From NCBI RefSeq assembly GCF_019977315.1, contig NZ_AP024652.1, positions 1,984,001-2,048,000 of the forward strand: 64,000 bases of DNA, in the 5' to 3' direction. The position numbers and the translations under genes are program-made. This DNA comes from Arthrobacter sp. StoSoilB22 (GTDB taxonomy: Bacteria; Actinomycetota; Actinomycetes; Actinomycetales; Micrococcaceae). Under the pieces are notes generated by a model. That model saw only the letters and a list, made by a program, of their open reading frames with translations. It was not told the DNA's origin and did not search any database. This document shows, one piece after another, positions 52,991 through 60,525 of this stretch; positions within the stretch are counted from its first letter, which is position 1; the number at the start of each line of letters is the position of its first letter.

Positions 52991-53734
52991 ATGTCAGCGA
53001 AGTCCGCCGCAGCAGCGGCCAGTATGACGGCAGCTCTAGCTCCCATGGAGCAAGGCTCCGTTGTGTCCGAGGTAGCGGAGCGACTCCTTGCCTACTTCAC
53101 CAGCGGGGACATCGCGCCCGGCACCAGGCTCCCGGCCGAGCGCCAGCTGGCGGCCTCACTTGGTGTTGGACGATCCGCTGTCCGCGAGGCACTTGCTGCC
53201 TTGGAAATCCTCGGGATCGTTATTGTCCGACCCGGCTCAGGGACATACCTGCGGGACGGCGTCTCCGAGCTCTTGCCGCGAACCCTGAGCTGGGGACTCA
53301 TGCTGGGGGAGCCCAGGACCCGGGAGCTTGTCGAGCTCCGGAGTGGACTGGAGGTCCAGGCTGTGGAACTGGCTGCGGCCCACGTCACTGACGGGGCTTT
53401 GGAGCGGATGCGCGAGGACCTTGTGATGATGGAGGAGAATCTTGGTAATCTTGCGGCGTTCGTCGAAGCCGACGCCGCTTTCCACCGAGAAATCGCAACT
53501 GCCTCAGGCAACAGAGCCCTGGAGGAACTCCTGCAGAGCATCCGGTCATTGCTTCGCATCTGGGTTGACAGGGCACTGACCGACAAAGGCCACGCAGAGG
53601 CTGCCCTCAAGGAGCACAGAGCAATCTATGAGGCCCTGTCATCCAGGGACCCTACAGCCGTTTCACAACACATGCGCTCACACATGACCACGGCGTCACA
53701 GCGACTGCTCGCTGGCTTCGACGCCAACCAATAA
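52991..53734 (+). CDS. FadR-subfamily GntR transcriptional regulator
   Basis: 247 residues from ATG 52991; a GTG two codons earlier is also possible. The GntR winged helix (SEVAERLLAYFTSGDIAPGT, RLPAERQLAASLGVGRSAVR) is followed by the all-helical FCD effector domain with ELRSGLEVQAVELAAAHV, DAAFHREIATASGN and AIYEALSSRDPTAVSQHMRSH, which include its metal-binding His and Asp residues. Effectors of FCD proteins are usually sugar acids or other carboxylates, so D-apionate or 3-oxo-isoapionate is a sensible guess. Divergent from the apionate operon, which it probably represses. Confidence 0.9.
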   Translation: MSAKSAAAAASMTAALAPMEQGSVVSEVAERLLAYFTSGDIAPGTRLPAERQLAASLGVGRSAVREALAALEILGIVIVRPGSGTYLRDGVSELLPRTLSWGLMLGEPRTRELVELRSGLEVQAVELAAAHVTDGALERMREDLVMMEENLGNLAAFVEADAAFHREIATASGNRALEELLQSIRSLLRIWVDRALTDKGHAEAALKEHRAIYEALSSRDPTAVSQHMRSHMTTASQRLLAGFDANQ

Positions 53735-53878
53735 GCCATGCCGTCACCCGAGGCTGCCTGTCCGGGTGGCCTCCAGGCGCTACACTGCGCCGCTACTCCT
53801 GCTGCACCTCGACATTCCGGCGGAATCTCCCGTGGTCGTGGATCGTGAACCTGCGGGCCGAACTGGCCGAACTTTGAG

Positions 53879-54259
53879 TCAGGCAGTGCTCGCTGCGTTG
53901 TATGGAGCCACTTGCTTGGCCCCCTCGCTCAGGACCAGGTCAAACAGTCCCGGGAAGCGGTGGTCCAGTTCTTCTTTTCGCAGGGTGTTGATTCGCCTGG
54001 TGCCAACGTCATGTTGCCTGATAATTCCGGACTCGCGCAAAATCCGGAAGTGTCGAGTCAGCACAGATGGAGTGACATCTTGCTTGAAACCACTGCAGGC
54101 GAGCCCGGGCGAAGCTGCAAGCGTTACCACAATTGTCAATCGTGTCTCGTCAGTCAGCGCGCTCATAATCTTGAACAGATCGAAGTCCGTCGACTCAGGA
54201 TGGATTAATGGGCTGGAAACTCGACTGGCCATGGTCCAACCGTAGCATTGGGTATTCAT
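53879..54259 (-). CDS. ArsR-type winged-helix regulator
   Basis: 126 residues from ATG 54259, or 117 from ATG 54232. Helix-turn-helix: FDLFKIMSALTDETRLTIVV, then VTPSVLTRHFRILRESGIIR. Metal-binding cysteine/histidine clusters of the metal sensors are absent (one Cys only), so it belongs to the metal-independent branch. It is divergent from the old yellow enzyme gene at 54350 and probably controls it. An imperfect palindrome overlaps its start. Confidence 0.82.
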   Translation of the reverse strand: MNTQCYGWTMASRVSSPLIHPESTDFDLFKIMSALTDETRLTIVVTLAASPGLACSGFKQDVTPSVLTRHFRILRESGIIRQHDVGTRRINTLRKEELDHRFPGLFDLVLSEGAKQVAPYNAASTA

Positions 54260-54280
54260 GTTCGCGTTTATGCGTACATG
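54257..54280. promoter_or_regulatory. Imperfect palindrome at the ArsR-type gene start
   Basis: CATGT and ACATG ends with CGC/GCG inside, about nine of twelve positions symmetrical. It covers the ATG at 54259 and lies 70 bp before the old yellow enzyme start, fitting an autoregulatory operator shared by both divergent genes. Confidence 0.4.
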
Positions 54281-54349
54281 GGGTAGGGTGATTCAAAGGG
54301 ATGAGCGCACAATTGCCATCCCATAACTCACCCACTAAGGAATATTGCC

Positions 54350-55462
54350 GTGCCCGTCTCTACATCAGACCCCACATCACCGACACTTTTCTCCCCGATT
54401 TCCCTTGGCGGGGTAGACCTGGCCAACCGAATTGTCATGGCACCCCTCACCCGCGTCAGGGCTGGAGACAAGGGCGTGCCTGGCGACATGATGGTTGAGT
54501 ATTATCGTCAACGTGCCAGTGTTGGGCTCATCATCACTGAAGGTACCTATCCCAGTCGCGAATCCCAAGGGTGGGTGGGCGCTCCTGGCATCGCAACCGA
54601 GGAGCAAGCCACTGGCTGGCGACGGGTATTTGATGCAGTACACGCCGAGGGTGGCCGTATTTTCCTGCAGATCATGCATGCCGGCCGCGCAGGGCATCCG
54701 GCGATCAATGGAGGCCGCCGCGTCCTCGCGCCCAGCGCTGTCGGGATTTCCGGAACTGTTTTTACTGAGCAAGGACAACAGTCGTTTCCCGTGCCTGAGG
54801 CGATGACGCGGGACGAAGCCCAGAGCGTGGTGGACGATTTTGTGGCTGCGGCGCGTCGGGCAATACGGGCCGGGGCCGACGGAGTAGAGGTCCACGGTGC
54901 AAACGGCTACCTGCTTCATCAGTTCCTTTCGCCTTTGGCCAATCAGCGGGAGGACGAGTACGGCGGCTCGGCGGAAAAGAGGACCCGGTTCGTCGTCGAC
55001 GTGGTTACAGCCGTAGCTGACGCCGTAGGAGCTGAAAGGGTTGGGCTGCGTATTTCACCTGAGAACAACAGCGTTGGTGATGTGTTTGAGACCGACCCGC
55101 AGGACGTTTTAGCGACTTATGGGGCCTTGGTGGACCAGCTTCGACCGTTGGGCTTGGCCTACCTGTCTGTGCTGCACGGCCAGCCGAACGGAGAGCTGGC
55201 GACGGATCTTCGTCGACGCTTCGGTGGAAAGTTCCTCATAAACAGCGGATTCGAAGGTGGGCAGACCACGAGGGAACAGGCGCTGCGACACATTGAGGAC
55301 GGGCACGCCGACGCCATTGTTGTGGGCCGCGCACTGATTGCCAATCCAGACTTAGTAAAAAGGTGGGAGGGCGGGCACGAGGAAAACGAGCCACGCCCCG
55401 AACTGTTTTACGCCTCCTCCACCGAGGGATACACCGACTACCCAAGCTATGAGCACGCGTAA
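54350..55462 (+). CDS. Old yellow enzyme-family NADH:flavin oxidoreductase
   Basis: 370 residues from a GTG at 54350 (AAGGAATATTGCC upstream). FMN-binding TIM barrel: LFSPISLGGVDLANRIVMAP, LQIMHAGRAGHP, the substrate-binding His-x-x-Asn in VEVHGANGYLLHQF, and INSGF then IVVGRALIANPDLV. The family reduces activated C=C bonds of enones, nitro-esters or similar compounds. It is alone on the plus strand and is divergent from the ArsR-type regulator. A hairpin closes it. Confidence 0.9.
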   Translation: MPVSTSDPTSPTLFSPISLGGVDLANRIVMAPLTRVRAGDKGVPGDMMVEYYRQRASVGLIITEGTYPSRESQGWVGAPGIATEEQATGWRRVFDAVHAEGGRIFLQIMHAGRAGHPAINGGRRVLAPSAVGISGTVFTEQGQQSFPVPEAMTRDEAQSVVDDFVAAARRAIRAGADGVEVHGANGYLLHQFLSPLANQREDEYGGSAEKRTRFVVDVVTAVADAVGAERVGLRISPENNSVGDVFETDPQDVLATYGALVDQLRPLGLAYLSVLHGQPNGELATDLRRRFGGKFLINSGFEGGQTTREQALRHIEDGHADAIVVGRALIANPDLVKRWEGGHEENEPRPELFYASSTEGYTDYPSYEHA

Positions 55463-55536
55463 AGTTCACGCGCACGCGGGCGAAGAATGTTAGGAAGGGC
55501 AGCACTGAACATAGATGCATGTCCGGTGCAAACTAA

Positions 55537-55568
55537 GCGGGAGGCGGCGATTTCGCCACGCCTCCCGC
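55537..55568. terminator. Terminator between old yellow enzyme and MBL-fold genes
   Basis: GCGGGAGGCG pairs with CGCCTCCCGC; an inner GCGA/TCGC pair extends the stem past a two-base bulge. ATTGTTTGG follows on the plus strand. It stands between convergent genes. Confidence 0.8.
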
Positions 55569-55665
55569 ATTGTTTGGATACCCACTGCTCCTGCTCATCA
55601 GCTCAAAACGGGAAGTCTAAGCACAGTATTTCCGCCACTGGATATCTGGAACGCTGGTGCGGACC

Positions 55666-56535
55666 CTAATCCTTGAGAGGTACGAAGCGACCACCCTGAG
55701 GGGTGCTGACAAGGTGCCCGGCGGTGGGGCTGGGGTAGTGAGTACCGATGAGTAGAACTTCCTTGTCGGCGTATTCTTCGAGGATTCGTTTGCGGGTCGC
55801 CGTGGATTCCTCGACGTCTACATCCGATACCTGGCCCCAACCCAGCTCTGCCCACTGCACCGGGTGGTGTGTGATGTCCCCGGTGATCAAGGCGTGCTCT
55901 CCACCGGATTCGATGTGGACTGAAACGTGGCCACGTGAGTGGCCCGGTGTTGATTCGAGCCGGATTGAATCCGTGATCCTGTAGTCGGTTGGGACTGCGT
56001 CGATGACTCCGGCGTCCAGTAGCGGCTGGATGGTGGTGAGCGTTCCAAACGATGCTACTTCAAAAGGAACCTGCTCTTTCCACCCTGACACGGCCGGCTC
56101 CGTAAAGAGATACCTGGCGTTTGGGAAGGTAGGAAGATACTTTTCGCCCTGACGCATGGTGTTCCACCCGACGTGGTCGATGTGTAGGTGCGTGCAGACT
56201 ACGAAGTCCACCTCGTCCCGCTTGAATCCAATGGCCTCAAGGTCATCCAGATACTTGCTACCGGGAATCGCTATGGCAGCGTAAGGTTCGGGAGTTTCAT
56301 TTCCAATGCATGTGTCGACGACGATCTTCTTCCCATCGGCCTCGATACACAACGAGTGGATCGACAAGAACAGTTTGTCCTCGTTGTCGATGAAGTGGGG
56401 GTGCAGCCACTCTCGGTTCTGGCTCACGACTTCGCTGCTGGAGCCAGGAAAAAGATCCTCAGCGCGGTGAGCGCTGACACTCTCTACAATTTTGGTCACC
56501 TGCACAGCGCCGATCTTCCAATTTTCGTTACTCAT
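55666..56535 (-). CDS. Metallo-beta-lactamase-fold hydrolase (lactonase-like)
   Basis: 289 residues; AAAGGAACGAA precedes the ATG. Metal ligands His116-x-His118-x-Asp120-His121 in CTHLHIDHVG, a His in TPGHSRGHVSVH and an Asp in ALITGDITHHP form the binuclear site. Overall order matches AHL-lactonase-like and related small-lactone hydrolases. No signal peptide. It lies 31 bp after the aldolase gene in the same direction, so a catabolic lactone or ester is a more likely substrate than a signal molecule. Confidence 0.85.
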   Translation of the reverse strand: MSNENWKIGAVQVTKIVESVSAHRAEDLFPGSSSEVVSQNREWLHPHFIDNEDKLFLSIHSLCIEADGKKIVVDTCIGNETPEPYAAIAIPGSKYLDDLEAIGFKRDEVDFVVCTHLHIDHVGWNTMRQGEKYLPTFPNARYLFTEPAVSGWKEQVPFEVASFGTLTTIQPLLDAGVIDAVPTDYRITDSIRLESTPGHSRGHVSVHIESGGEHALITGDITHHPVQWAELGWGQVSDVDVEESTATRKRILEEYADKEVLLIGTHYPSPTAGHLVSTPQGGRFVPLKD

Positions 56536-56565
56536 GTTTCGTTCCTTTGTGTTGAGCCGGATTGA

Positions 56566-57360
56566 CTACGTTGCCGCTACGAGAGACTCACGCTCACGGA
56601 CGAAGTCGTTGAGCAGTTTCCTCGTCTGGCTGGTCAGGATCATGAAATCGTTCTCAAAGGTCCCAAAGTCTCCTCCTTCGAAGCCATATCCAATGGGCCC
56701 TCCAATCTTTGCTCCCGCGGCATGGACTACTTCAATGGCGTCGTTCCAAATGCGGACCAGCTCAGCTGCACCTTCTTCGCTGTGCATACCGCCAGGAAGA
56801 TCCAGGTCCTGGGACAAGTCAGCAACTCCTAAGAACACGTAATTGACCCCTTCGAGGGCCACGATGTCCGCTAGGTTGTCGACGCCCTGTTTCGTTTCAA
56901 TGAGGGGAATGAAGAGAACATTCTGGTTCGAACTGCTGCGGTGTTCGAACCAGGCATCCCCGCTGGCCCATCGTGCTCCTTCAACTGCCGGGCACATTCC
57001 CCGGCCGCCGGGCTGGTATCGGGTTGCTGCTAGGGCCTTCTTCGCGTCTTCTACGGTGCCGATCTTCGGGACGATCACTCCTTGTGCTCCGATGTCCAGG
57101 GAAGCCTGGATCTGGGACGGGTCGTTGGTGAGGACTCGGATGATTGGCGTAGTTCCGTTGGCTTCGGCTGCACGAACGTGGTTCGCTGACGAGATGATGT
57201 CGTTGGGACCGTGCTCGCGATCAATGACCACAAAGTCAATGCCGACGCTGGAGACAGCCGCAGTCACTGCTGGATCGGTCGACATGACGAATGTTCCGGT
57301 AATGACCTGTCCCTGTTCTACGAGGGAATCAAACTTTTCAAGAGCATTGATTCGTGCCAC
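56566..57360 (-). CDS. HpcH/HpaI-family aldolase
   Basis: 264 residues from a GTG at 57360 (AAGAAGGACACGCCA upstream). Class II pyruvate-type aldolase: GTFVMSTDPAVTAAV, IDREHGPND with the base, GVIVPKIGTVEDAKKALAAT, FIPLIETKQGVDN with the metal Glu, and VFLGVADLSQDL with the metal Asp. These enzymes cleave 4-hydroxy-2-keto acids to pyruvate and an aldehyde. Precedes the MBL-fold gene in one operon. Confidence 0.87.
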   Translation of the reverse strand: MARINALEKFDSLVEQGQVITGTFVMSTDPAVTAAVSSVGIDFVVIDREHGPNDIISSANHVRAAEANGTTPIIRVLTNDPSQIQASLDIGAQGVIVPKIGTVEDAKKALAATRYQPGGRGMCPAVEGARWASGDAWFEHRSSSNQNVLFIPLIETKQGVDNLADIVALEGVNYVFLGVADLSQDLDLPGGMHSEEGAAELVRIWNDAIEVVHAAGAKIGGPIGYGFEGGDFGTFENDFMILTSQTRKLLNDFVRERESLVAAT

Positions 57361-57450
57361 TGGCGTGTCCTTCTTTCTTGTGTCTGCGAGGCAGTGCCGA
57401 ACTCGTCGTCGAGCAGCTATTCACCCCTTCAATGTCCAGCCTGTCCTGCT

Positions 57451-57469
57451 GCCGTGATCCGGCCGTGAT
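57451..57469 (-). promoter_or_regulatory. ATCACGGC direct-repeat motif upstream of the aldolase operon
   Basis: On the minus strand ATCACGGC-CGG-ATCACGGC. The same 19 bases with one change occur at 59625-59643, at nearly the same distance from the monooxygenase start (105 bp there, 91 bp here). A shared binding site for one regulator is likely. Confidence 0.55.
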
Positions 57470-57503
57470 ACTTCCAACGTCGCGTACTAGGCGCGGATTA
57501 CTG

Positions 57504-57996
57504 TCATACCAGTGCGCTGGCGCGGAGGTACTTGCCCTTGAAGAACAGCAGCGGTTCTGCGTCTTCGCGGGCTTCCATGGCTTTGACCCGGCCCAGAACG
57601 ATGGTGTGGTCGCCGCCGTCGTATTCTTCGTAGAGTTCGCAGTCGATCCAGGCCAGTGCGTTGTCCAGGACCGGGCTTCCAAGCGGGGAAGGCGTGTGTC
57701 GGACGCCTTCAAATTTGTCGGTTCCGGAACGGGCGAATTTTCCCGAAAGCTCCCGATGCTCTTCCGGGAGAACGTTGATGCAGAATTTCCTGGTTTCGCG
57801 GATCACCGGCCACGTGCTTGATGTCTTGGCCGGGCTGAAGGTGACCAATGCCGGGTCCAGGGACAACGATGCAAAGGACTGGCAGGTAAAGCCAATGGGT
57901 CCGCCCTCAGTGGACGCGGTGATAATCGTCAGTCCTGACGCGAAATGTCCGAGAATATCGCGCATCCGCTCTGGGGTGACGTCGTGGGTGGTGTTC
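57504..57996 (-). repeat. 493-bp inverted repeat, arm 1
   Basis: Reverse complement of 59818-60310 with three mismatches. The repeat begins at the G of the ATG and ends exactly at the TGA, so only coding sequence was copied. The arms enclose 1.8 kb holding the LLM-class monooxygenase gene. Confidence 0.95.
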
Positions 57997-57998
57997 AT
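57504..57998 (-). CDS. Flavin reductase (FMN-binding split barrel), intact copy
   Basis: 164 residues; GGGAAGGACACCAGAT precedes the ATG. Family segments: FASGLTIITAS, GFTCQSFASLSLDPALVTFSP, STWPVIRE, FCINVL and the C-terminal DHTIVLGRVKAM ... LLFFKGKYL. It reduces FMN with NADH and passes it to a two-component monooxygenase; the LLM-class monooxygenase upstream (58129-59520) is the natural partner, same strand. A nearly identical inverted copy lies at 59818-60310. Confidence 0.92.
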   Translation of the reverse strand: MNTTHDVTPERMRDILGHFASGLTIITASTEGGPIGFTCQSFASLSLDPALVTFSPAKTSSTWPVIRETRKFCINVLPEEHRELSGKFARSGTDKFEGVRHTPSPLGSPVLDNALAWIDCELYEEYDGGDHTIVLGRVKAMEAREDAEPLLFFKGKYLRASALV

Positions 57999-58128
57999 AT
58001 CTGGTGTCCTTCCCTAAAAGCCTGCCCTGGGAAACCCACTACCGGCAGGCACATCTAAATACCGAAAGATAATGAAACGCGTGTGCGTGCCTGCTACTGC
58101 TGCTGCGGCAGACACGCACACTTGTTCG

Positions 58129-59520
58129 TTATGTCGCCAAGACGTTCGATGTCCTGTAGCTGGCGGCGGGGTGGCGCTCGTTCACTCGAGGCCCGGATGG
58201 GCTTTCGGAGCCGAAGAAGAGCTTCTCGCGCAGTGTTCCGGGCGCGTATTCCTTTTGCATGAGTCCACGCTCTTGAAGAACGGGTACAACGTGGTCAAGG
58301 AAGTCGTACGTATCGTCGGGGCCCGTGACGCTGCCAACGTTGATGCCGTTCACGCCTGCGGCCTGCCACGCTTCGATCGTGTCCGCTATTTGCTCCGGGG
58401 TACCAGCAATCCTCGAGCTCGTCATTGACATGACGACTTCCCGGAAGGTCCAAGCCTTATCCGGTGCGGCTTCCGCCAACGCCTTGAACTGGCCCTGCAA
58501 CGCGTTCGTCTGGAAGTCCCCCACGGGAGTGTCCAGGTCCATGGCTGAGAGATCGGTTCCCATGGTCGAACTGGAAAAGGTGATATTAGCTTCGGAGCTG
58601 AGGTAGGCGTCTGCTTCGTTGCTCTTACGCTGGGCCTCTTCCTCGGTCGATCCCACAATGAAATTCAGGTGGACAAAGAATTGCATGTCCGACGGGCGTC
58701 GACCCTCTGCTGCGAGACGGGACTTCATGTCGTCAATGACCTTCTTTGCGCCCTCGGGAGTGTGCGCATAAACGAACATTCCCTCGGCGTTTTTTGCCGA
58801 GAAAGCACGTCCGTCACCGGAGGTTCCTGCTTGAAACAGGAAGGGAACCCTTTGAGGGGAAGGTTCATTGGTGTGGATACCAGGTACCCTGTAGTACTGT
58901 CCCTCATGGTTGATGGCGTGAACCTTCTGCGGATCAGCAAAGACCCTCCTGTCCAGGTCCCTCACCACAGCGTCTTCTTCCCACGAGCCTTCCAACAGCT
59001 TGTACAGCACAGTGACGTATTCTTCTGCCTGCTCGTAGCGGGCCCCGTGATCACCGATGGTGTCGTGACCCAGATTCTTCCAGGCAGAGGGCTGGAACGA
59101 TGTCACAATGTTCCATGCGATGCGACCCCGCGTGAGATGGTCAAGAGTCGAGAGACGCCGGGCGAAAGCGTACGGATGATCCTGGATGACGTTGGCGCTG
59201 AACGCAAAGCCCAGTTCCTTCGTGCTCGCGGCCAACGCCGCCGTCAGCATCAGGGGGTCACCTATCGGGAACTGCATGGCCTCGCGCACGGCGGTTGCGT
59301 AGGAGCCTTGGTATACGTCATGGACGCTGCTCACGTCAGCCCAGAAAATGCCATCAAACTTGGCCTTCTCCAAAGCCTGGGCAAGTTTAATCCAGTGGTC
59401 GAGGTTCGTGTAGTCAAAATTCCGTGCTTTCGGATGATTCCACATGGCACCTGGAGGGCCCGCTGGGGCGAAACTCGTAAAATGCGTGAAACGCATGCGA
59501 TCCGGTTTGTGATCGGTCAT
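58129..59520 (-). CDS. LLM-class flavin-dependent monooxygenase (NtaA/SnaA/DszA family)
   Basis: 463 residues from ATG 59520 (GGAGATTATGAG upstream). Family features: MWNHPKARNFDYTNLDHWIK, FDGIFWADV, TKELGFAFSANV, DHLTRGRIAWNIVTSFQPSA and VPFLFQAGTSGDGRAFS. These enzymes oxygenate substrates such as aminopolycarboxylates, thiophene sulfones or pristinamycin precursors with FMNH2 from a separate reductase. The flavin reductase gene follows 131 bp downstream. Both lie between the arms of the inverted repeat. The substrate is unknown. Confidence 0.9.
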   Translation of the reverse strand: MTDHKPDRMRFTHFTSFAPAGPPGAMWNHPKARNFDYTNLDHWIKLAQALEKAKFDGIFWADVSSVHDVYQGSYATAVREAMQFPIGDPLMLTAALAASTKELGFAFSANVIQDHPYAFARRLSTLDHLTRGRIAWNIVTSFQPSAWKNLGHDTIGDHGARYEQAEEYVTVLYKLLEGSWEEDAVVRDLDRRVFADPQKVHAINHEGQYYRVPGIHTNEPSPQRVPFLFQAGTSGDGRAFSAKNAEGMFVYAHTPEGAKKVIDDMKSRLAAEGRRPSDMQFFVHLNFIVGSTEEEAQRKSNEADAYLSSEANITFSSSTMGTDLSAMDLDTPVGDFQTNALQGQFKALAEAAPDKAWTFREVVMSMTSSRIAGTPEQIADTIEAWQAAGVNGINVGSVTGPDDTYDFLDHVVPVLQERGLMQKEYAPGTLREKLFFGSESPSGPRVNERHPAASYRTSNVLAT

Positions 59521-59817
59521 CTCATAATCTCCTTTGATTGCGCGGGGACGATCCATTGGTCACTAAGTGAAGATCTCTTGTGTGCTAGATCGCGGCACCG
59601 CTGTGGTTTCGAGTCTTACGCTTCGCCGTGACCCGGCCGTGATCTCAACCACCGATTTCCTCCATTCGAATAAGAACTACGCTGCCCAGGCCCCACTTGG
59701 CAGCTGTCGAACAAGTTCACGGAGTTCGGGCGCGCCGTTTGAAGACCAAGACTTGAGGACAGTTCCCGGATGTGGCCGGCTACGCGACAGAACACTTCGT
59801 CGCGCCCGATAGCTGCA
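59521..59817. other. Interval upstream of the monooxygenase
   Basis: No gene. It holds the ATCACGGC motif (59625-59643). The stretch 59690-59817 directly before the second reductase copy has no promoter or ribosome site that I can see. Confidence 0.5.
59625..59643 (-). promoter_or_regulatory. ATCACGGC direct-repeat motif upstream of the monooxygenase gene
   Basis: Minus strand ATCACGGC-CGG-GTCACGGC, one base different from 57451-57469. Position 105 bp before the monooxygenase start supports a role as activator or repressor site. Confidence 0.55.
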
Positions 59818-60310
59818 GAACACCACCCACGACGTCACCCCAGAGCGGATGCGCGATATTCTCGGACATTTCGCGTCAGGACTGACGATTATCACCGCGT
59901 CCACTGAGGGCGGACCCATTGGCTTTACCTGCCAGTCCTTTGCATCGTTGTCCCTGGACCCGGCATTGGTCACCTTCAGCCCGGCCAAGACATCAAGCAC
60001 GTGGCCGGTGATCCGCGAATCCAGGAAATTCTGCATCAACGTTCTCCCGGAAGAGCATCGGGAGCTTTCGGGAAAATTCGCCCGTTCCGGAACCGACAAA
60101 TTTGAAGGCGTCCGACACACGCCTTCCCCGCTTGGAAGCCCGGTCCTGGACAACGCACTGGCCTGGATCGACTGCGAACTCTACGAAGAATACGACGGCG
60201 GCGACCACACCATCGTTCTGGGCCGGGTCAAAGCCATGGAAGCCCGCAAAGACGCAGAACCGCTGCTGTTCATCAAGGGCAAGTACCTCCGCGCCAGCGC
60301 ACTGGTATGA
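59818..60310 (+). repeat. 493-bp inverted repeat, arm 2
   Basis: Matches the reverse complement of 57504-57996 except for three bases. Flanking sequences differ at once on both sides. Confidence 0.95.
59849..60310 (+). CDS. Flavin reductase, second copy with damaged 5' end
   Basis: 153 residues from ATG 59849, which corresponds to Met12 of the intact copy. The original ATG is replaced by CAG, and an in-frame TAG lies six bases further left, so translation can only start at 59849 or at a CTG at 59813. Neither has a good ribosome site. Compared with 57504-57998 there are three substitutions, all changing the protein (Thr to Ser, Glu to Lys, Phe to Ile). The gene may be unexpressed; if translated, the protein lacks the first eleven residues before the FMN-binding barrel. 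Confidence 0.6.
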   Translation: MRDILGHFASGLTIITASTEGGPIGFTCQSFASLSLDPALVTFSPAKTSSTWPVIRESRKFCINVLPEEHRELSGKFARSGTDKFEGVRHTPSPLGSPVLDNALAWIDCELYEEYDGGDHTIVLGRVKAMEARKDAEPLLFIKGKYLRASALV

Positions 60311-60525
60311 AAATTCCCTGTCAACGCCAGTCCCAACGGCCCAGGCAAGACAGTTCGCATCTTGAGGTGATACTGCCGGGCGGTCCGGGGATAGTGCCGC
60401 TATTTCATGGGGAAATGGTCCTGGCGGCACTGACGGGCGGCTCAGTCATCTCACTCGACGTTTACCTTGGTGCGAATTCTTGGCTCCAGGTTCCAATGAG
60501 AAGCCCAAATCTCACCTCCGGTTCA

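Noticed and set aside
53766..54245. 159-codon plus-strand frame opposite the ArsR-type gene
   Set aside because: Shadow of the regulator gene on the other strand, which has a clear winged-helix motif.
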